Source: Himantopus leucocephalus (Eukaryota > Chordata > Aves > Charadriiformes > Recurvirostridae). From it: 64,000 nucleotides of DNA. Below the pieces are notes generated by a model. The model was given only the letters and a program-made list of their open reading frames with translations. It was not told where the DNA came from and made no database searches. Position numbers and translations under genes: made by a program. The DNA lies in NCBI GenBank assembly GCA_003993805.1, contig RSEF01000003.1, forward strand, positions 40,113,755 through 40,177,754, read 5' to 3'. Shown piece after piece: positions 38,837 to 50,257 of this stretch (positions are counted from its first letter, which is position 1; the number at the start of each line of letters is the position of its first letter).

Positions 38837-41800
38837 ATTTTATATGGGACGTTTGTATGTATAAATTCTTATGTGTACATATATATAAAAGTATAAGAGT
38901 ATTTCAGTTATTTGTCTGTATCTACTGTGAACGTGTAAGACAGTGGCCAGGATATTTCATAACGGGATCGATTTCTATGGCTCTCTATTCTCATTCTGCA
39001 AAGATGCAGAACTATACTGAGTCTATTATATTTAATCAGCAGTATAAGTAAGTCATGGTAAATCTGAGGTCCTGTCCGCTGATAATTACAGTGTGCTTCC
39101 TGTTATCACATACACATTCATAAGGAATCCTGTATCTTGTGCTACACTAGCTGCAAGTGTGTGAGCTGCTATATAATAAATGTAAAACTGTGAATGCTAG
39201 TGTGAATACTTGCATCTTAATTTTTTTCATTTCACGATTTTAAAATTCTTTATTGTATTTTGAAAAAAACCTCTATGTGTGATTTGAAAAATAGGTACAT
39301 GCAGTCTTGGGCATAACTTTTGGAAAACTTTAAAATTAATATATATTTTTATTTTACCGAATATTAGCTTTGGAACAAAGCTTAGTTTGGGCAACTGAAT
39401 TAAGCATTCTAAAGGCTTGGTTGCTTTATGTTAGAAGACATGTTTATAATTCACTGCATGAAGTTCTCTGCTGTTTAGGCTAATGTGTATACAATAACAG
39501 TGCAGAGGACAATGCTGAAATAAGGCAAGCAATTTTCTTGTCTGTGCAAACAGATGAGATGTGAAATTCTTCAGTCGTAACGGCTTGCCTGTTTTAAGCT
39601 CAGAGGCAGCCAAGACCATAAAGTGCCATCTGACTTCCTGGAAAATACATCTCAGAGCCCTTTAAAGACAGCAAGAAAACAGACATCTCTGCAAACATGG
39701 AGGTTGTGTGTTTGTGAATAGGAAGGTTTAAGGAATGGAAAAAATATGATAAACTGAAATGCGAAGTATTGAAATATGAAATAAGCAGAGAGAGATGAAA
39801 TGCAGTAAAAATGTGTGACAGAACTGTTCCTGCTTTATTCTCTTTTGCTTTCTATTTACAGTAATGTGCAATGGATTAGGTTTTTCCAAAAGTTCAGGCT
39901 TTTAAATCTGTGCTATACCCATCTATTGAAATTAGTGATAATTTCTGTAGCTGCTTTCTCCTTCCCTTCCAACGGGTCTTAGTGGGATATCTAATATCAC
40001 AGTCTCCCCAATGGGACAGGGAGCAGAAGTGCCTTGGGAAGGTTGTCTGTGAAAGTTTGCATAGCCATTGCCCGTACTGTGCCTACACTTTTCCTGAATA
40101 ATGCTGGGAAGTGTACATTGCTTCTGGTTTTCTCTGGCCTGTACCTTTCATAAGCCCTTATTAAAAAGCAGAAACAAGAACAAAAAATACAAACCACCGT
40201 GAACAGCACAGCAGTAATCTTAGGTAAGTAATTACATATTCTTGGGCTAAAAATAGTTTCCTTTGTTACACCTTGGCTTGAAATTGTAATGTAGTGTATC
40301 ATACCAATAATTTGTAAACTTTTATCCTAGTGTGTAAACCTATAGTCATTTCACAGTTGGCTTGCTTTGCCTCACTCAGGCTGTGCTGCACTGTTTGCTT
40401 TACCAAAATATTTGTGGCTGCTTTCCCACTTGGTCGCACATCATTCTGTCTTTGAGCTTGGCTTGCCGGGCGGGTGCTGGCAGGCTGCACTGCAGGGCAC
40501 ACTGTCCCTTTTCTTGGACCCAGGACGCCCTCTCTTTCCCTGTAAGACTTCCTATAGAGAAAGCAGAAAATGCACGGCAGTTTTGGAAAACGATGGATAA
40601 CTTAGCTTGCTTTGGCTTCCTGAAGGGAAGAAAATCCAGTTGTACTGATCTGGTATGTTGTGGTGGTGGCGGTAGCGATAGCTTTTTCTATGCAGATGAA
40701 CATATGGGTAATACATTTTTTATTTAATTAAATAGTTCAATTACAGGAGCTTGTAGAAGAGCCAGGATAACAAAGGACTGCGCTCATCATCCTGCTAGCA
40801 TTTCCATTTTATCAAATAGTCCAGTCAATGCAAGTTCAGGAGTCCCTTTCTTGCCTGAGGAGTTTAAAAAGCTGAGTTCCAGCTTGCAGGATTGCACTGG
40901 GCAGCAGGGAGCTGTCGGTGCATTGCTCTCAGTCTCTCCTCTTCCTCGCTTAGTGGACTGCTAAGGACTGTGCAGGTTTTCATTGAAACAGTGGCTTTGA
41001 GAAATTGCTTTGTAGTTCAGGGGTGGGAGAATTGATCTGAGAAATAAAGGTTTGGTTCCAGCACTTGCTCAGAGTCTGAAAAACTGCAGCTGAAGTACGG
41101 TTTTCCCAGGCTTCCTCGTGATGATTCTCTTGAAGCGCAGCATTTCTGAAAGGATTTATTGGTTAATCTACATTGCAACTCCATTTCAAAGTCTACAGTT
41201 AAACAGAATTGACAATCATTTTATGGACTTAGTGATAGATAGTGCAGCATTTACACATTAATTTTGCAAGATTATTTGTATCTTTTACATGGTAGTTGTT
41301 CTGGACTTCCAAGGCTAACACGTACATGAGTTTATGGTTGGGTTCTGCAACGAAAAGTACTACCAATATTTATTTCTTAATGATATTGTTATTTCTACCA
41401 TCACTTCTAAGTAATGTTTTCTATTCTATGCCCTGTAGTGAAAGTTTCATTTCCTTGATCAGTATCCTCTGCCTGGTCCGTTCTTGTGTATTAGAAGATA
41501 CCAGCTTGTCTTTTTTATGAAAAAGCATCATAATGACGTCATCGCCATCTAAACTTACCTGTCAGACTTCTCAATCAATACTTGACTGTGTTGGGTGTTA
41601 CCTTGTAGAGTTTTTAAAAGTGTATGTCTGTGGAGGGGATGCTTTCTGACTTTCATCCTCTTCTCCCTGTCCCTAATGTCAGTGAAGGAAGGTCTGCACC
41701 CTATAACATTAATCATTTCTGGCATATATTTAGCAAATATCATTATTTCAGATCTGTCTCATACTATTCTGGTTTTGACCTCATCCTATCTGACAGGTCT

Positions 41801-44376
41801 GGAAAGGATGCCTGCTTCCTAAGTAAAACATCTCAAGGAGGATGGATTCCAGCAATCCTGTTTGAGTCAAAGATTTTTTTCCCTGCTGTGACTAACCACC
41901 CTGGCCCTTAGACACCTGGCAAGAACATTGTCAACACTTGCTTAAGGGGTTGCTCACAAGTGAACTGTGGTTTTGTTTCACCCACGCATTGGAAGCATGG
42001 GTGAAGCATGGGAAGCGCAAGCCAAACTTCAATACTGCTTCACTATCTTCTTCATAGGAGAATGTTATTGTACATTGCGTTTCCATGGGCCTTCATTTGT
42101 AATTTTTGAGTATGTGGGATCTCCATTTTTGTAGACATGTAAATGAATGTTGTCTTTGGTAAAGGCAAAGGTCTGAGCTGATATGACTGTGCTTGGGGGG
42201 GTGTGAATGAAACGAAGAGCATGCTTCTCATCCTGACCTCTGCTTACCTTTTTGGAAATTACTTTCTGCAGACTTTCTTTTCATTAACATATGTGGGATG
42301 AGTCCATCCCCCTCACACAATGCAGATTTGACTTCTTGCAGCTTCTCTTAAATAGTATGATAGGAATCAGTGAGGACATGTTGCTGTATGCTTGGTGGCC
42401 TGAACTACACCAGCTCCACAGTCAGAAGTATTATTTCTTGAGGAAGAAAAAAAACCAAATATGTTGTGTCCCACAGCTTGTCTAATAGATGGCAAGGACA
42501 TGGTGAAATTGTGTCAGAAAAGTTCATTTAGATATTCTTGGGAAAGGAACAATTAAAATGATAAAAAAAATCAAACATTTTAGAGGAGAAGCTTGACAAA
42601 TTTTCAGAATGTCTTTTTGCCTGAAATTTCATGCAAAACTGCACATTTCTTTTATATGAACTTTGCAAAGAAAAGAAAACTTGGAATGTCAAAATTTTTT
42701 GATAAAAGTTAATTTTAGTTTCAACTCACTTTGATTTTAAGAAAATCAAAGTTATCAATGTTGTTTACAGTTTATAAATTTCTTACCATTTTTCTTTTTA
42801 AAAATTGTTTGAGTTGCTCCAAGTTTTCAACCTTTCTATCAGGAAAGGAGTATAATTTAATCGTGATTTCCCAGAGCAATATTTACTGTTGTTATTATTA
42901 TGTTATTATTATGTTCACATCCTGTATGATACGATGATGAATGCATTAAAAGGGGATTGAATTAGGATAAGGCAGCATCATTGTAATCTTGTCTTCCTAT
43001 TAATAAAGATAAAAATTAAGATCTCATTTACACTAGATATCAAAATATGGGGGAGGGTGTTAGTTATTGTGCACAAGCTAAGGGAAGGAATTGTTGGTCT
43101 GTTTATTGCATATGTCAAAGAAACTGCACCATTTAAAATGGCTTGCTAACAAAACGAAGTGTAGTTCAAGGGAAAACAGAATTTTGAAATTAATTAAAGA
43201 ACCAAACCAAAACCTCCTCTTTAGGGTAAATATTTTGTGTAATACCAGTGCATTATAATACTCACTATTATCTCATGCTATAACATATTGACTCTGGAAG
43301 GATTCACAGAAAACAAACAAACATTTCTCTTTGCCAGCGTATTTTGTTCAATATTTACGATACGGGATGGACTTTTTCATCAGAATTCTTCTTTGATGAT
43401 ATAACTGATTTATTACAGTGAAACTAGTCAGTTGACCACAGAAGTTAATCAAATAAGGCAAATGCAAATTTCTATTCTAAGCATGTCTTCATTTTACATA
43501 AGTACTTGGGGAAAAGCATTAAGGCTTAATTATGAATCCCTTTCATGCTTTTTTCCTCTTTTCCTGAAGTGATTAATGATTATGTTGACATACATCTGCC
43601 AAACATTTTTTTCTGACTCTAGAGACCATATTTTCAAAGGAAATTTTAACATGTTGCCCCAAAGACGTTTTGAAGTCATTAGATGTACAAAATCCTTAGT
43701 CCAAGCATGAAAATGTTCATGAAAAATGAATAGTGGCATGTGCGAAAAGTGCTAATGAGAACTTTTAGTACCTTTATCAGGTAGCCGAAATGTAGACGAA
43801 AATGAAAAGATCTTTGCAGCCTCACAGGTTTGAGTAGCTTGGCACAGTGAAATGACGATGGCTGGTATCTCTACAGTTTAAGGAAAGACAGAGGAATATT
43901 TTTGTTTGTTATTAGCTGTAGCTGGAGGCAGCAGAGGCTGGGGCTGTGTTTTGCTAGTGCCAGGATAGCACTGGGGCAGCATTGATTCAAACTGGAAGGA
44001 TTTGTGGCTGCATGTGTCTGGCATTTAGTTTTTGAAGGCTCCAGGATAGTGGGTTGTTGAGATGTAGAGTTCAGGGCAGATCCGCCAGGGAGTGTTTTAA
44101 TTAAGAGTTAGAGTTAGGGGGCATTTTAATACTGCTGCAGGTTCAAATTCTCTGGGGATTTTGGTTCTTCTGTGACTGAACGTTTTTCAGAGAACACTAC
44201 GTGATTACTACAAAGAGCTCAGACTAATCACAGCTGTAAACTGAGTACTACCACGGATGCATTTGACTTGGGATGTCTCACAGGCACCTTGGCTTTTAAA
44301 AACATCTTTCAAAGTGCTAAAGGGATTTTATGTATGAGTATGTGAACAATTATCTATTTACCATCTTCACCTGTTC
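38837..44376. other. Non-coding DNA just upstream of the CHRM3 coding exon
   Basis: Presumed intron. No other exon is supported. A short run of GGT/GGC codon-like triplets near 40661-40672 and scattered poly-A/T tracts are the only patterns seen. Confidence 0.5.
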
Positions 44377-44409
44377 ACTTGGGTTTTGTTTGTTTTTTCT
44401 CTGCTGCAG
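44377..44409 (+). promoter_or_regulatory. CHRM3: Splice acceptor of the CHRM3 coding exon
   Basis: A T-rich pyrimidine tract runs into ctgctgcag, with the AG at 44408-44409, so the exon begins at 44410, 19 nt before the CHRM3 start codon. A plausible branch-point A is at 44377 within ttcac, 32 nt upstream of the junction. In other vertebrates the M3 coding region is a single exon preceded by non-coding exons, which fits. The acceptor is read from sequence alone; no donor partner was identified with certainty in this window. Confidence 0.8.
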
Positions 44410-44412
44410 ACT

Positions 44413-44445
44413 ATGTCAGAGAGCCACAATGATCATGCAGAATAA
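44413..44445 (+). promoter_or_regulatory. Overlapping upstream ORF (10 codons) at the CHRM3 start
   Basis: Just inside the coding exon an ATG at 44413 has A at -3 and opens [10 protein letters not shown], stopping with TAA at 44443-44445. It is out of frame with CHRM3 and overlaps the receptor start codon (44429) and a second in-frame ATG (44435). Scanning ribosomes would meet it 16 nt before the main start. Whether it is translated is inference; it only matters if the transcript uses the acceptor at 44409 or includes the intron. Confidence 0.5.
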
Positions 44446-46231
44446 CAGTTCAGCCTCGCCCCTGTTTTCAAATGTGAGCTCCTTCTGGAAGAGAGATTCA
44501 CCTGGACCAGGACTACTTGATGAAGCAGCATCGCTCATTGGCAGCTATGATTTCCCTCAGCCCACAGAGAGTTTTCCCTTCTCCACTGTGGCATCAACAA
44601 ACACGTCCCTAAATGCCACGAGCAAAGACCCTCTGGGTGGGCACGCTGTCTGGCAAGTAGTTTTGATTGCTTTCCTCACTGGGATCCTTGCACTGGTGAC
44701 CATCATAGGAAACATCCTAGTGATTGTTGCATTTAAGGTTAACAAACAACTGAAAACAGTCAACAACTACTTCTTGTTAAGTCTTGCTTGTGCAGATTTG
44801 ATCATCGGTGTTATTTCCATGAATCTTTATACCACATACATTATCATGGACCACTGGGCTTTGGGAAACTTGGCCTGCGATCTTTGGCTCTCCATTGACT
44901 ATGTCGCCAGTAATGCCTCTGTCATGAATCTCCTTGTCATAAGTTTTGACAGGTATTTTTCCATCACTAGGCCGCTTACCTACAGAGCCAAACGAACAAC
45001 CAAAAGGGCTGGGGTGATGATTGGTTTAGCATGGGTCATCTCTTTTGTTCTTTGGGCCCCTGCCATCTTGTTCTGGCAGTATTTTGTTGGGAAGAGGACT
45101 GTGCCTCCTGATCAATGTTTCATCCAGTTTCTAACTGAACCTATCATCACTTTTGGCACTGCCATAGCTGCCTTTTACTTGCCAGTCACCATTATGAGTA
45201 TTTTGTATTGGAGGATCTACAAGGAGACTGAGAAACGCACCAAAGAGTTAGCAGGGCTACAGGCTTCTGGCAGTGAAGCAGAGGCAGCGCGCTTTGTACA
45301 CCAGACGGGCAGCTCCCGGAGCTGCAGCAGCTACGAGCTGCAACGGCAGAGCATGAAACGCTCCACCCGAAGGAAATACAGACGCTGCCACTTCTGGCTC
45401 ACAATGAAGAGCTGGGAACCCAACGCAGACCAGGGGGACCAAGAGCACAGCAGCAGCGACAGCTGGAACAACAATGACGCAGCTGCCTCCCTTGAAAATT
45501 CAGCCTCCTCTGATGAAGACGACATCGCTGCAGAGACCAGAGCCATCTATTCAATTGTGCTGAAGCTTCCTGGTCACAGCGCCATCCTCAATTCCACAAA
45601 ACTACCCTCCTCAGAAGATTTGCATGAGTCAGGGGATGAATTGCAGAAATCTGACACAGAATCGAAGGAAAAGAAACCTAAAAAATTGCACCCTCCCAAA
45701 AGCATTCAGGATGGTGGAAATTTCCAAAAGAGCTTTTCTAAGCTTCCAATTCAGCCAGGGTCAGCAGAGACAACCACAGCTTCTGATGGCATCTCATCAG
45801 TGACCAAGACATCTGCAGCCCTGCCCTTGTCATTCAAGGAAGCAACCCTGGCAAAAAAGTTTGCCTTGAAGACCAGAAGTCAGATCACAAAACGAAAACG
45901 AATGTCTCTTATCAAAGAAAAGAAAGCGGCACAGACACTCAGTGCCATTTTGCTTGCCTTCATCATTACCTGGACCCCATATAACATCATGGTTCTGGTG
46001 AATACCTTTTGCAGCTGTATCCCCAAAACTTTCTGGAACCTGGGGTACTGGCTTTGCTACATCAATAGCACGGTGAACCCCGTGTGCTATGCACTGTGTA
46101 ACAAAACATTCAGAAACACTTTCAAGATGCTACTGCTGTGCCAGTGTGACAAACGAAAACGACGCAAACAGCAGTACCAGCAAAGGCAGTCTGTCATTTT
46201 TCATAAGCGGATCCCTAGGGAGGCTTCATAG
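44429..46231 (+). CDS. CHRM3: Muscarinic acetylcholine receptor M3 (class A GPCR), complete coding exon
   Basis: This encodes a 600-residue plasma-membrane receptor for acetylcholine; the M3 subtype is known to couple through Gq/11 to phospholipase C. The N-terminus (about 1-75) has five N-glycosylation sequons (N5, N6, N15, N58, N62). Seven membrane helices lie near 76-100, 112-135, 147-171, 192-212, 238-261, 501-523 and 535-556. Visible family residues are D123 in helix 2, DRY at 174-176, the C150-C230 disulfide pair, CWxP-equivalent W515 with P517, and NPVCY at 550-554. The orthosteric set is intact: D157, Y158, W209, T241, T244, Y518, N519, Y540, C543, Y544. The third intracellular loop is about 235 residues, as typical of M3, with an acidic serine cluster near 368-375. 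The tail is basic after a CQC that may be palmitoylated. I chose the ATG at 44429 because MIMQNNS aligns with the mammalian M3 start and it lies 20 nt inside the exon; the frame is also open further upstream. Oddity: the loop-3 motif is CSC at 528-530, one residue shorter than the family CxxC. Confidence 0.98.
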   Translation: MIMQNNSSASPLFSNVSSFWKRDSPGPGLLDEAASLIGSYDFPQPTESFPFSTVASTNTSLNATSKDPLGGHAVWQVVLIAFLTGILALVTIIGNILVIVAFKVNKQLKTVNNYFLLSLACADLIIGVISMNLYTTYIIMDHWALGNLACDLWLSIDYVASNASVMNLLVISFDRYFSITRPLTYRAKRTTKRAGVMIGLAWVISFVLWAPAILFWQYFVGKRTVPPDQCFIQFLTEPIITFGTAIAAFYLPVTIMSILYWRIYKETEKRTKELAGLQASGSEAEAARFVHQTGSSRSCSSYELQRQSMKRSTRRKYRRCHFWLTMKSWEPNADQGDQEHSSSDSWNNNDAAASLENSASSDEDDIAAETRAIYSIVLKLPGHSAILNSTKLPSSEDLHESGDELQKSDTESKEKKPKKLHPPKSIQDGGNFQKSFSKLPIQPGSAETTTASDGISSVTKTSAALPLSFKEATLAKKFALKTRSQITKRKRMSLIKEKKAAQTLSAILLAFIITWTPYNIMVLVNTFCSCIPKTFWNLGYWLCYINSTVNPVCYALCNKTFRNTFKMLLLCQCDKRKRRKQQYQQRQSVIFHKRIPREAS

Positions 46232-46275
46232 AATAGTATTTTTTAAACAATTTAAAAAAATAACGAAGGGGGGGT

Positions 46276-46395
46276 GGGATGGGATGGGATGGGACAGGAC
46301 GGGACGGGACGGGATGGAACAGGATTGGACAAGACGGGACGGGATAGGAAGGGACGGGATGGGATAGGACAGGATGGGGTGGGGTGGGAGGGTGG
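46276..46395 (+). repeat. Pentanucleotide GGGAY array, 24 units without indels
   Basis: From 46276 to 46395 the sequence can be cut into 24 consecutive five-base units, most of them GGGAT, GGGAC, AGGAC or close variants, with only substitutions and no phase shift. A short G-run (46268-46274) precedes it. It starts 44 nt after the CHRM3 stop, so it should lie in the mRNA, where repeated GGG triplets two bases apart can form RNA G-quadruplexes. The last units drift to GGGGT and GGGAG. The array also makes open frames on both strands, which I regard as by-products. Confidence 0.9.
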
Positions 46396-46551
46396 TTCCA
46401 GGGTGCTGATTCAAACATTTAAACATCAAGACATGAAAGCAGCTGCCAGGCTTATGTATCCTTTTAATAAGTCCAGTTTAATATAAAAATCAAGTCTGCA
46501 TTCTGCAAAAACTATCAAACTTCAATGTTTTTACTAAGGAATGAAAGACTT

Positions 46552-46557
46552 AATAAA
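46552..46557 (+). promoter_or_regulatory. CHRM3: Proximal poly(A) signal AATAAA, candidate
   Basis: A canonical AATAAA lies about 320 nt after the CHRM3 stop. The downstream sequence is only weakly G/T-rich. Use would give a short 3' UTR that still includes the GGGAY array. Confidence 0.3.
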
Positions 46558-46901
46558 GTTTTCCTACAAATTTGCAAGAAGCTGTATAGCAATTATAAAC
46601 CCATTACTGATCTGCCCAGCTTTTTGATTATAATCAACTCTGGGATCTCAGGTAAGCACATCTAGCTAGCCCAACTCTTCTGTTTCCAAGGAATCCAACA
46701 ACTTTTCAATTCAAGTCACATACAGATGTAGCAAGCTAGCAAAACAGGATTATGAAATTATTTGAGACACTGTATAGGTTGCAAAATTGCTTCATGTTGT
46801 CCAGATAGAGCTTCCTGTCTACTTCTCTTCTGGTGTATTGTTGCTTGTACCCCTGATTCCTGATTGCCGAGTATCCATGTGTGCAGCTCATGTTATCTAT
46901 A

Positions 46902-46924
46902 TGTGTGTGTGTGAGTGTGTATGT
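46902..46924 (+). repeat. (TG)n microsatellite, imperfect
   Basis: A short run of TG dinucleotides interrupted by GAG and TAT, within the presumed CHRM3 3' UTR. Confidence 0.8.
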
Positions 46925-47329
46925 ATGCGTAACATACATTCACACCTCTAAAATACACACATACCAGGAAAGAGGTGATCTATTGTTCTAGGTTTTACAG
47001 GGCCCCCCATCACAATTATATGCGAGGGAAATTTAGAAAAAAAAATAATCAGAAAATCATACTATAAATATATATGTCATTATTTGCCACCTGAAATTCA
47101 GGTTTATCTTTGAAACCAAAAAACACGGTGTCCACATTTCAAATAGAGAGAGCCTGTGAGCCTAACGGTCTACAGAGCTTTATAATGGGGCAAGTGCCCA
47201 GTAAAACCTTAATCTTGAGCACCGTGTCTCTCCCCAAAGTGATCACACCTCTTCAAAGGCACAACGGTGAAAGGAATTGAAGGCTACATTCAGGGCAGAG
47301 TATGAAGTTATCTTTGGTTATCTTTGTAA

Positions 47330-47640
47330 GGTGTAGGATGGCGAGACCCCACACGTGGGCCACACAGTGCTGATGCTCAAAGGGAGTTGCTCAGGAGCCG
47401 GGAGGGCACAGCCATGAGCAGGAGCCCCGTTTTGTGCTCGGGCGGCTGCGCTGCTCTCGGGACACGTACGGACACTGCAACACCTTGTCTTGAGCTGCAC
47501 CGTGTGGATGCACCACTCCTCTCAGAGCCAGCTCGGATCCGATGCACAGTATCCATACAGCTTCCAATGAAAGTTCGAGATGTAATTTTCTGTCCGAACT
47601 TGGTGGAGCCCCCCTGCTTGCACTGTCTGCCCAGGTGATC
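47330..47640. other. GC- and CpG-richer block downstream of CHRM3
   Basis: Compared with the AT-rich sequence on either side, this block is GC-rich and has many CpG sites (for example gctcgggcggctgcgctg near 47437). Open frames occur on both strands, but neither resembles a protein I know. It could be part of a long 3' UTR or mark a separate regulatory element. Confidence 0.3.
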
Positions 47641-48078
47641 TTCAGATGCAAAAGATTTGTGTAAAAGAAATGCTTTATTTTTGTACGTGGAGGATGCTCA
47701 CTAAAGTGTTTCTTTTCCAGAATCTGTTTTAAAAATCATCAGGAGAAGTGCACCTAAATCTGTTTAATCCCAGATTATTCGGTGTTGCGAAAAACGTGGA
47801 TATTGCCAATTTGTAACCTGGCAATTTTTGATAAAGAAAATTTAAAAAGGGCTTTAATATTTATAGCTTAGACATGACCAGTATTTCCTGGTATTTGTGA
47901 TGTGGTCTGCACCAAACATAGTGTGATTTATAAAAGTCAGAGATCCCCTGGGGAAAGGATTGTACTTTAAACTATTGTTCTAAGTCTAATTTAGTTACAT
48001 GTTGAAAGATAATTTTGTATTCTCCTTTGAACTGACCAAAACTTTTTTTTTTATTGCTTAGACTCTTATTTTGCTGAA

Positions 48079-48084
48079 AATAAA
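48079..48084 (+). promoter_or_regulatory. CHRM3: Intermediate poly(A) signal AATAAA, candidate
   Basis: AATAAA in an A-rich context, followed 35-50 nt later by a T/G-rich tract (cagtgttgtg). It is one of three candidates in the presumed 3' UTR. Confidence 0.25.
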
Positions 48085-48741
48085 ACAAAACAAATATCTT
48101 CTTTTACAATGGGGCATCAGTGTTGTGAACACAGAACTGATGTAAAAGCTGCTTTTGTATTCAGTGTGAGATGGTGTTTACAGATGATTTTGACAACAGT
48201 GGAAATATATTAAATGGTGTCTGTGTATCTGAACTATTTAATTTTGTGTTATGTTCATATGAAGAAATATTTATACATACTTCACCAAATGTTTTATTTA
48301 ATGTTGATAAATATTGCTCTTCAGTCTTCAGCTGTAGTGTCCTTTTAAAGTGATTCATAAAGGTCTGCTTGAGAAATGAATAGGGTATACCGAGCTTTCT
48401 TGTCACTAAAACAAATACTCTTGACATGAAAATCTTTCTTTTGTATGAATTGTTTAAAATGTCTACCTAAAGGTAAGCTTGTAAATGATATTGCAAGTCT
48501 ACTGCAAGTACAAGTTTAGTATAAAACACACAAAAATAGTTACAGCTTCATCTATATGTCAGAAGTGCATTTGGAGGTAAAGATACCCAGAATTGGTTTA
48601 CCAGTTTGGTAGCCACATACAACCAAAGACTTCTAAGGCACCCACGTTGCAGAGAAAATTGATGACCTTTATTTATAGAAAGAAGCATATATTGGAAAAA
48701 TATTCATTACTCAAGTTGACCTACCTAATGTTTTAATATTT

Positions 48742-48768
48742 AAATATATATCTATATCTATATATATT
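48742..48768. repeat. TA/TCTA-rich microsatellite
   Basis: A run of TATATA and TCTATA units with no coding potential. Confidence 0.75.
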
Positions 48769-48994
48769 GCCATATTATTATCTTCTGATATCTAGAGTAG
48801 TGCTGTGCCCCTAATACACAAAATGTGAGAGCATGTAAGGAAGCCAAAGTTCATCAGGGGGATTTGTGGTCTATTAGTATTGATTTTACAATGGGGAACT
48901 ATTATTTTTAACGAAGTTAAGCTTCCTCGAAAGCAGCTGTCACCACTGTTTACATAATAGGAAGAGTTAAACCCTTGGATTGTTTTAACAGAGA

Positions 48995-49000
48995 AATAAA
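48995..49000 (+). promoter_or_regulatory. CHRM3: Distal poly(A) signal AATAAA, candidate
   Basis: AATAAA followed within about 10-25 nt by tcttttgatgtgtg, the best signal-plus-downstream-element arrangement of the three candidates. It would give a 3' UTR of about 2.8 kb. Confidence 0.35.
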
Positions 49001-50239
49001 CAACCTGTCTTTTGATGTGTGAACAGGCTTTAAAATGTTATTTACAGGCATCATAAAATGTGTATGTATACACATATTGTAGCATAGATCAATTTAGTTA
49101 TTATTTATTTAATGGAATATGCACTATAAAATATTAAGAATTTGGCTGTGTTGCAAGTACAGTGGGGATCAAATTAATTTGTATTTTATATGGCTATGTG
49201 TTTGCTTTAAACCCATGCACACACAAAAATTTTAGCTATATGCACAAGTGGATATATTATTTATGAACACAGGCGCACATGATAGGTTGTAGAAGAACAA
49301 TGCAAGACCAAAAAATACAATCTGACACAGCACTACTTTTAAGTACAAATGATGTAATATTTCATCTGTTTTGAGGAAAATTAAGTCAGAAACTTGATAG
49401 AAAGCATCATTCTGAGGGCAGAGAAACAGCTCAGTCCCATTAACACTCCTCACGTGGAAAGCTGGCTTTTCAGAGACCAGGCATCATCCCCATTAATTGC
49501 AATAATACAAGATTAGACTCCATATGAAAAGGATCAAAAAATCAGAAGCGATAGCCAGACGGGAGCCATTGGGTTGTCTGGAGATGGCTTTGTAGAGTAG
49601 ACCCCAATCACTGTCAGCCTCTGAACAGCTCTTAAGGCAACAAACAAAATAGGTTAAAATATATGTTTGGCTTTCTTGATGTAAAATTATGGTAGAAGCT
49701 TGTTGCTTCTGTACCAGTATAGGCCATGAGAAACGTCTGACCCAAATATCCAGGGACCGGTGTATGATGCACGAAGCACTTTATGCTACCCCAGCATAAC
49801 ACGCTTCCTACAGATTTAAACTGCAGATCAGTGTGTCACTGTTCTAAAGCTAAACAAATAGAGGAAAGGCCTGAGCAGTTCCCAGGATCTAAACCTGTGG
49901 ATCTACATACCCTGACCAACAAATGACCTAAAGGAATCTGGCAGTTTTGTGAGGATACTCACACAGGTGTTCTGAGGCAGTTGGTGACTTTTCTCAGATA
50001 TGTACAACTTCACTTTCTTATTTTATTTTCTTGATTATTATGTTTCCTTACTTCTTCTGCAAGAATGTTCTAAAAAGTGTTGGCTCATTATAAACCTTGT
50101 ATATGTAAGAAGTGGATACAAGTGCCAAAGTATACTCAGTTTGCCTCTACAGAATGCAAACATCAAAGCAAAAGGAAGTTTTTATCTTTTTTCCCTGATC
50201 AGCAGCATCAGTAATTTTGAATACATGGTTATCATCACG

Positions 50240-50257
50240 CTACCATATATATGGTAG
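50240..50257. repeat. Perfect 18-bp palindrome
   Basis: CTACCATATATATGGTAG reads identically on both strands. It resembles a widened CArG box (CC, eight A/T, GG), but the spacing is two bases too long for the serum-response-factor consensus. Confidence 0.8.

Larger units (their letters stand above)
46232..49020 (+). other. CHRM3: Presumed 3' untranslated region of CHRM3
   Basis: No coding sequence is recognised after the CHRM3 stop. The stretch is mainly AT-rich, with several ATTTA pentamers (for example near 48240, 48267, 48295 and 48670) of the sort seen in unstable mRNAs. Poly(A) signals occur at 46552, 48079 and 48995. The last is followed by a T/G-rich stretch (tttgatgtgtg), which makes an end near 49020 plausible. 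A GC- and CpG-richer block at about 47330-47640 stands out from its surroundings. The extent is inference; RNA data would set it. Confidence 0.35.

Noticed and set aside
38590..39051. Tyr/Ile-rich frames on both strands
   Set aside because: They are direct translations of the TATATACACATA-type inverted repeat.
44100..44122. gagttagagttaggggg resembling telomeric TTAGGG
   Set aside because: Only two degenerate units, which is within chance.
44136..44152. GGTTCAAATTC resembling a tRNA B-box
   Set aside because: No matching A-box or cloverleaf stems were found upstream.
44557..45546. Minus-strand frames under CHRM3
   Set aside because: They are antisense shadows of the receptor coding sequence.
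46089..46486. Gly/Asp-rich and Pro-rich frames around the pentamer array
   Set aside because: They are repeat translations overlapping the CHRM3 end and the GGGAY array, with no start or splice support.
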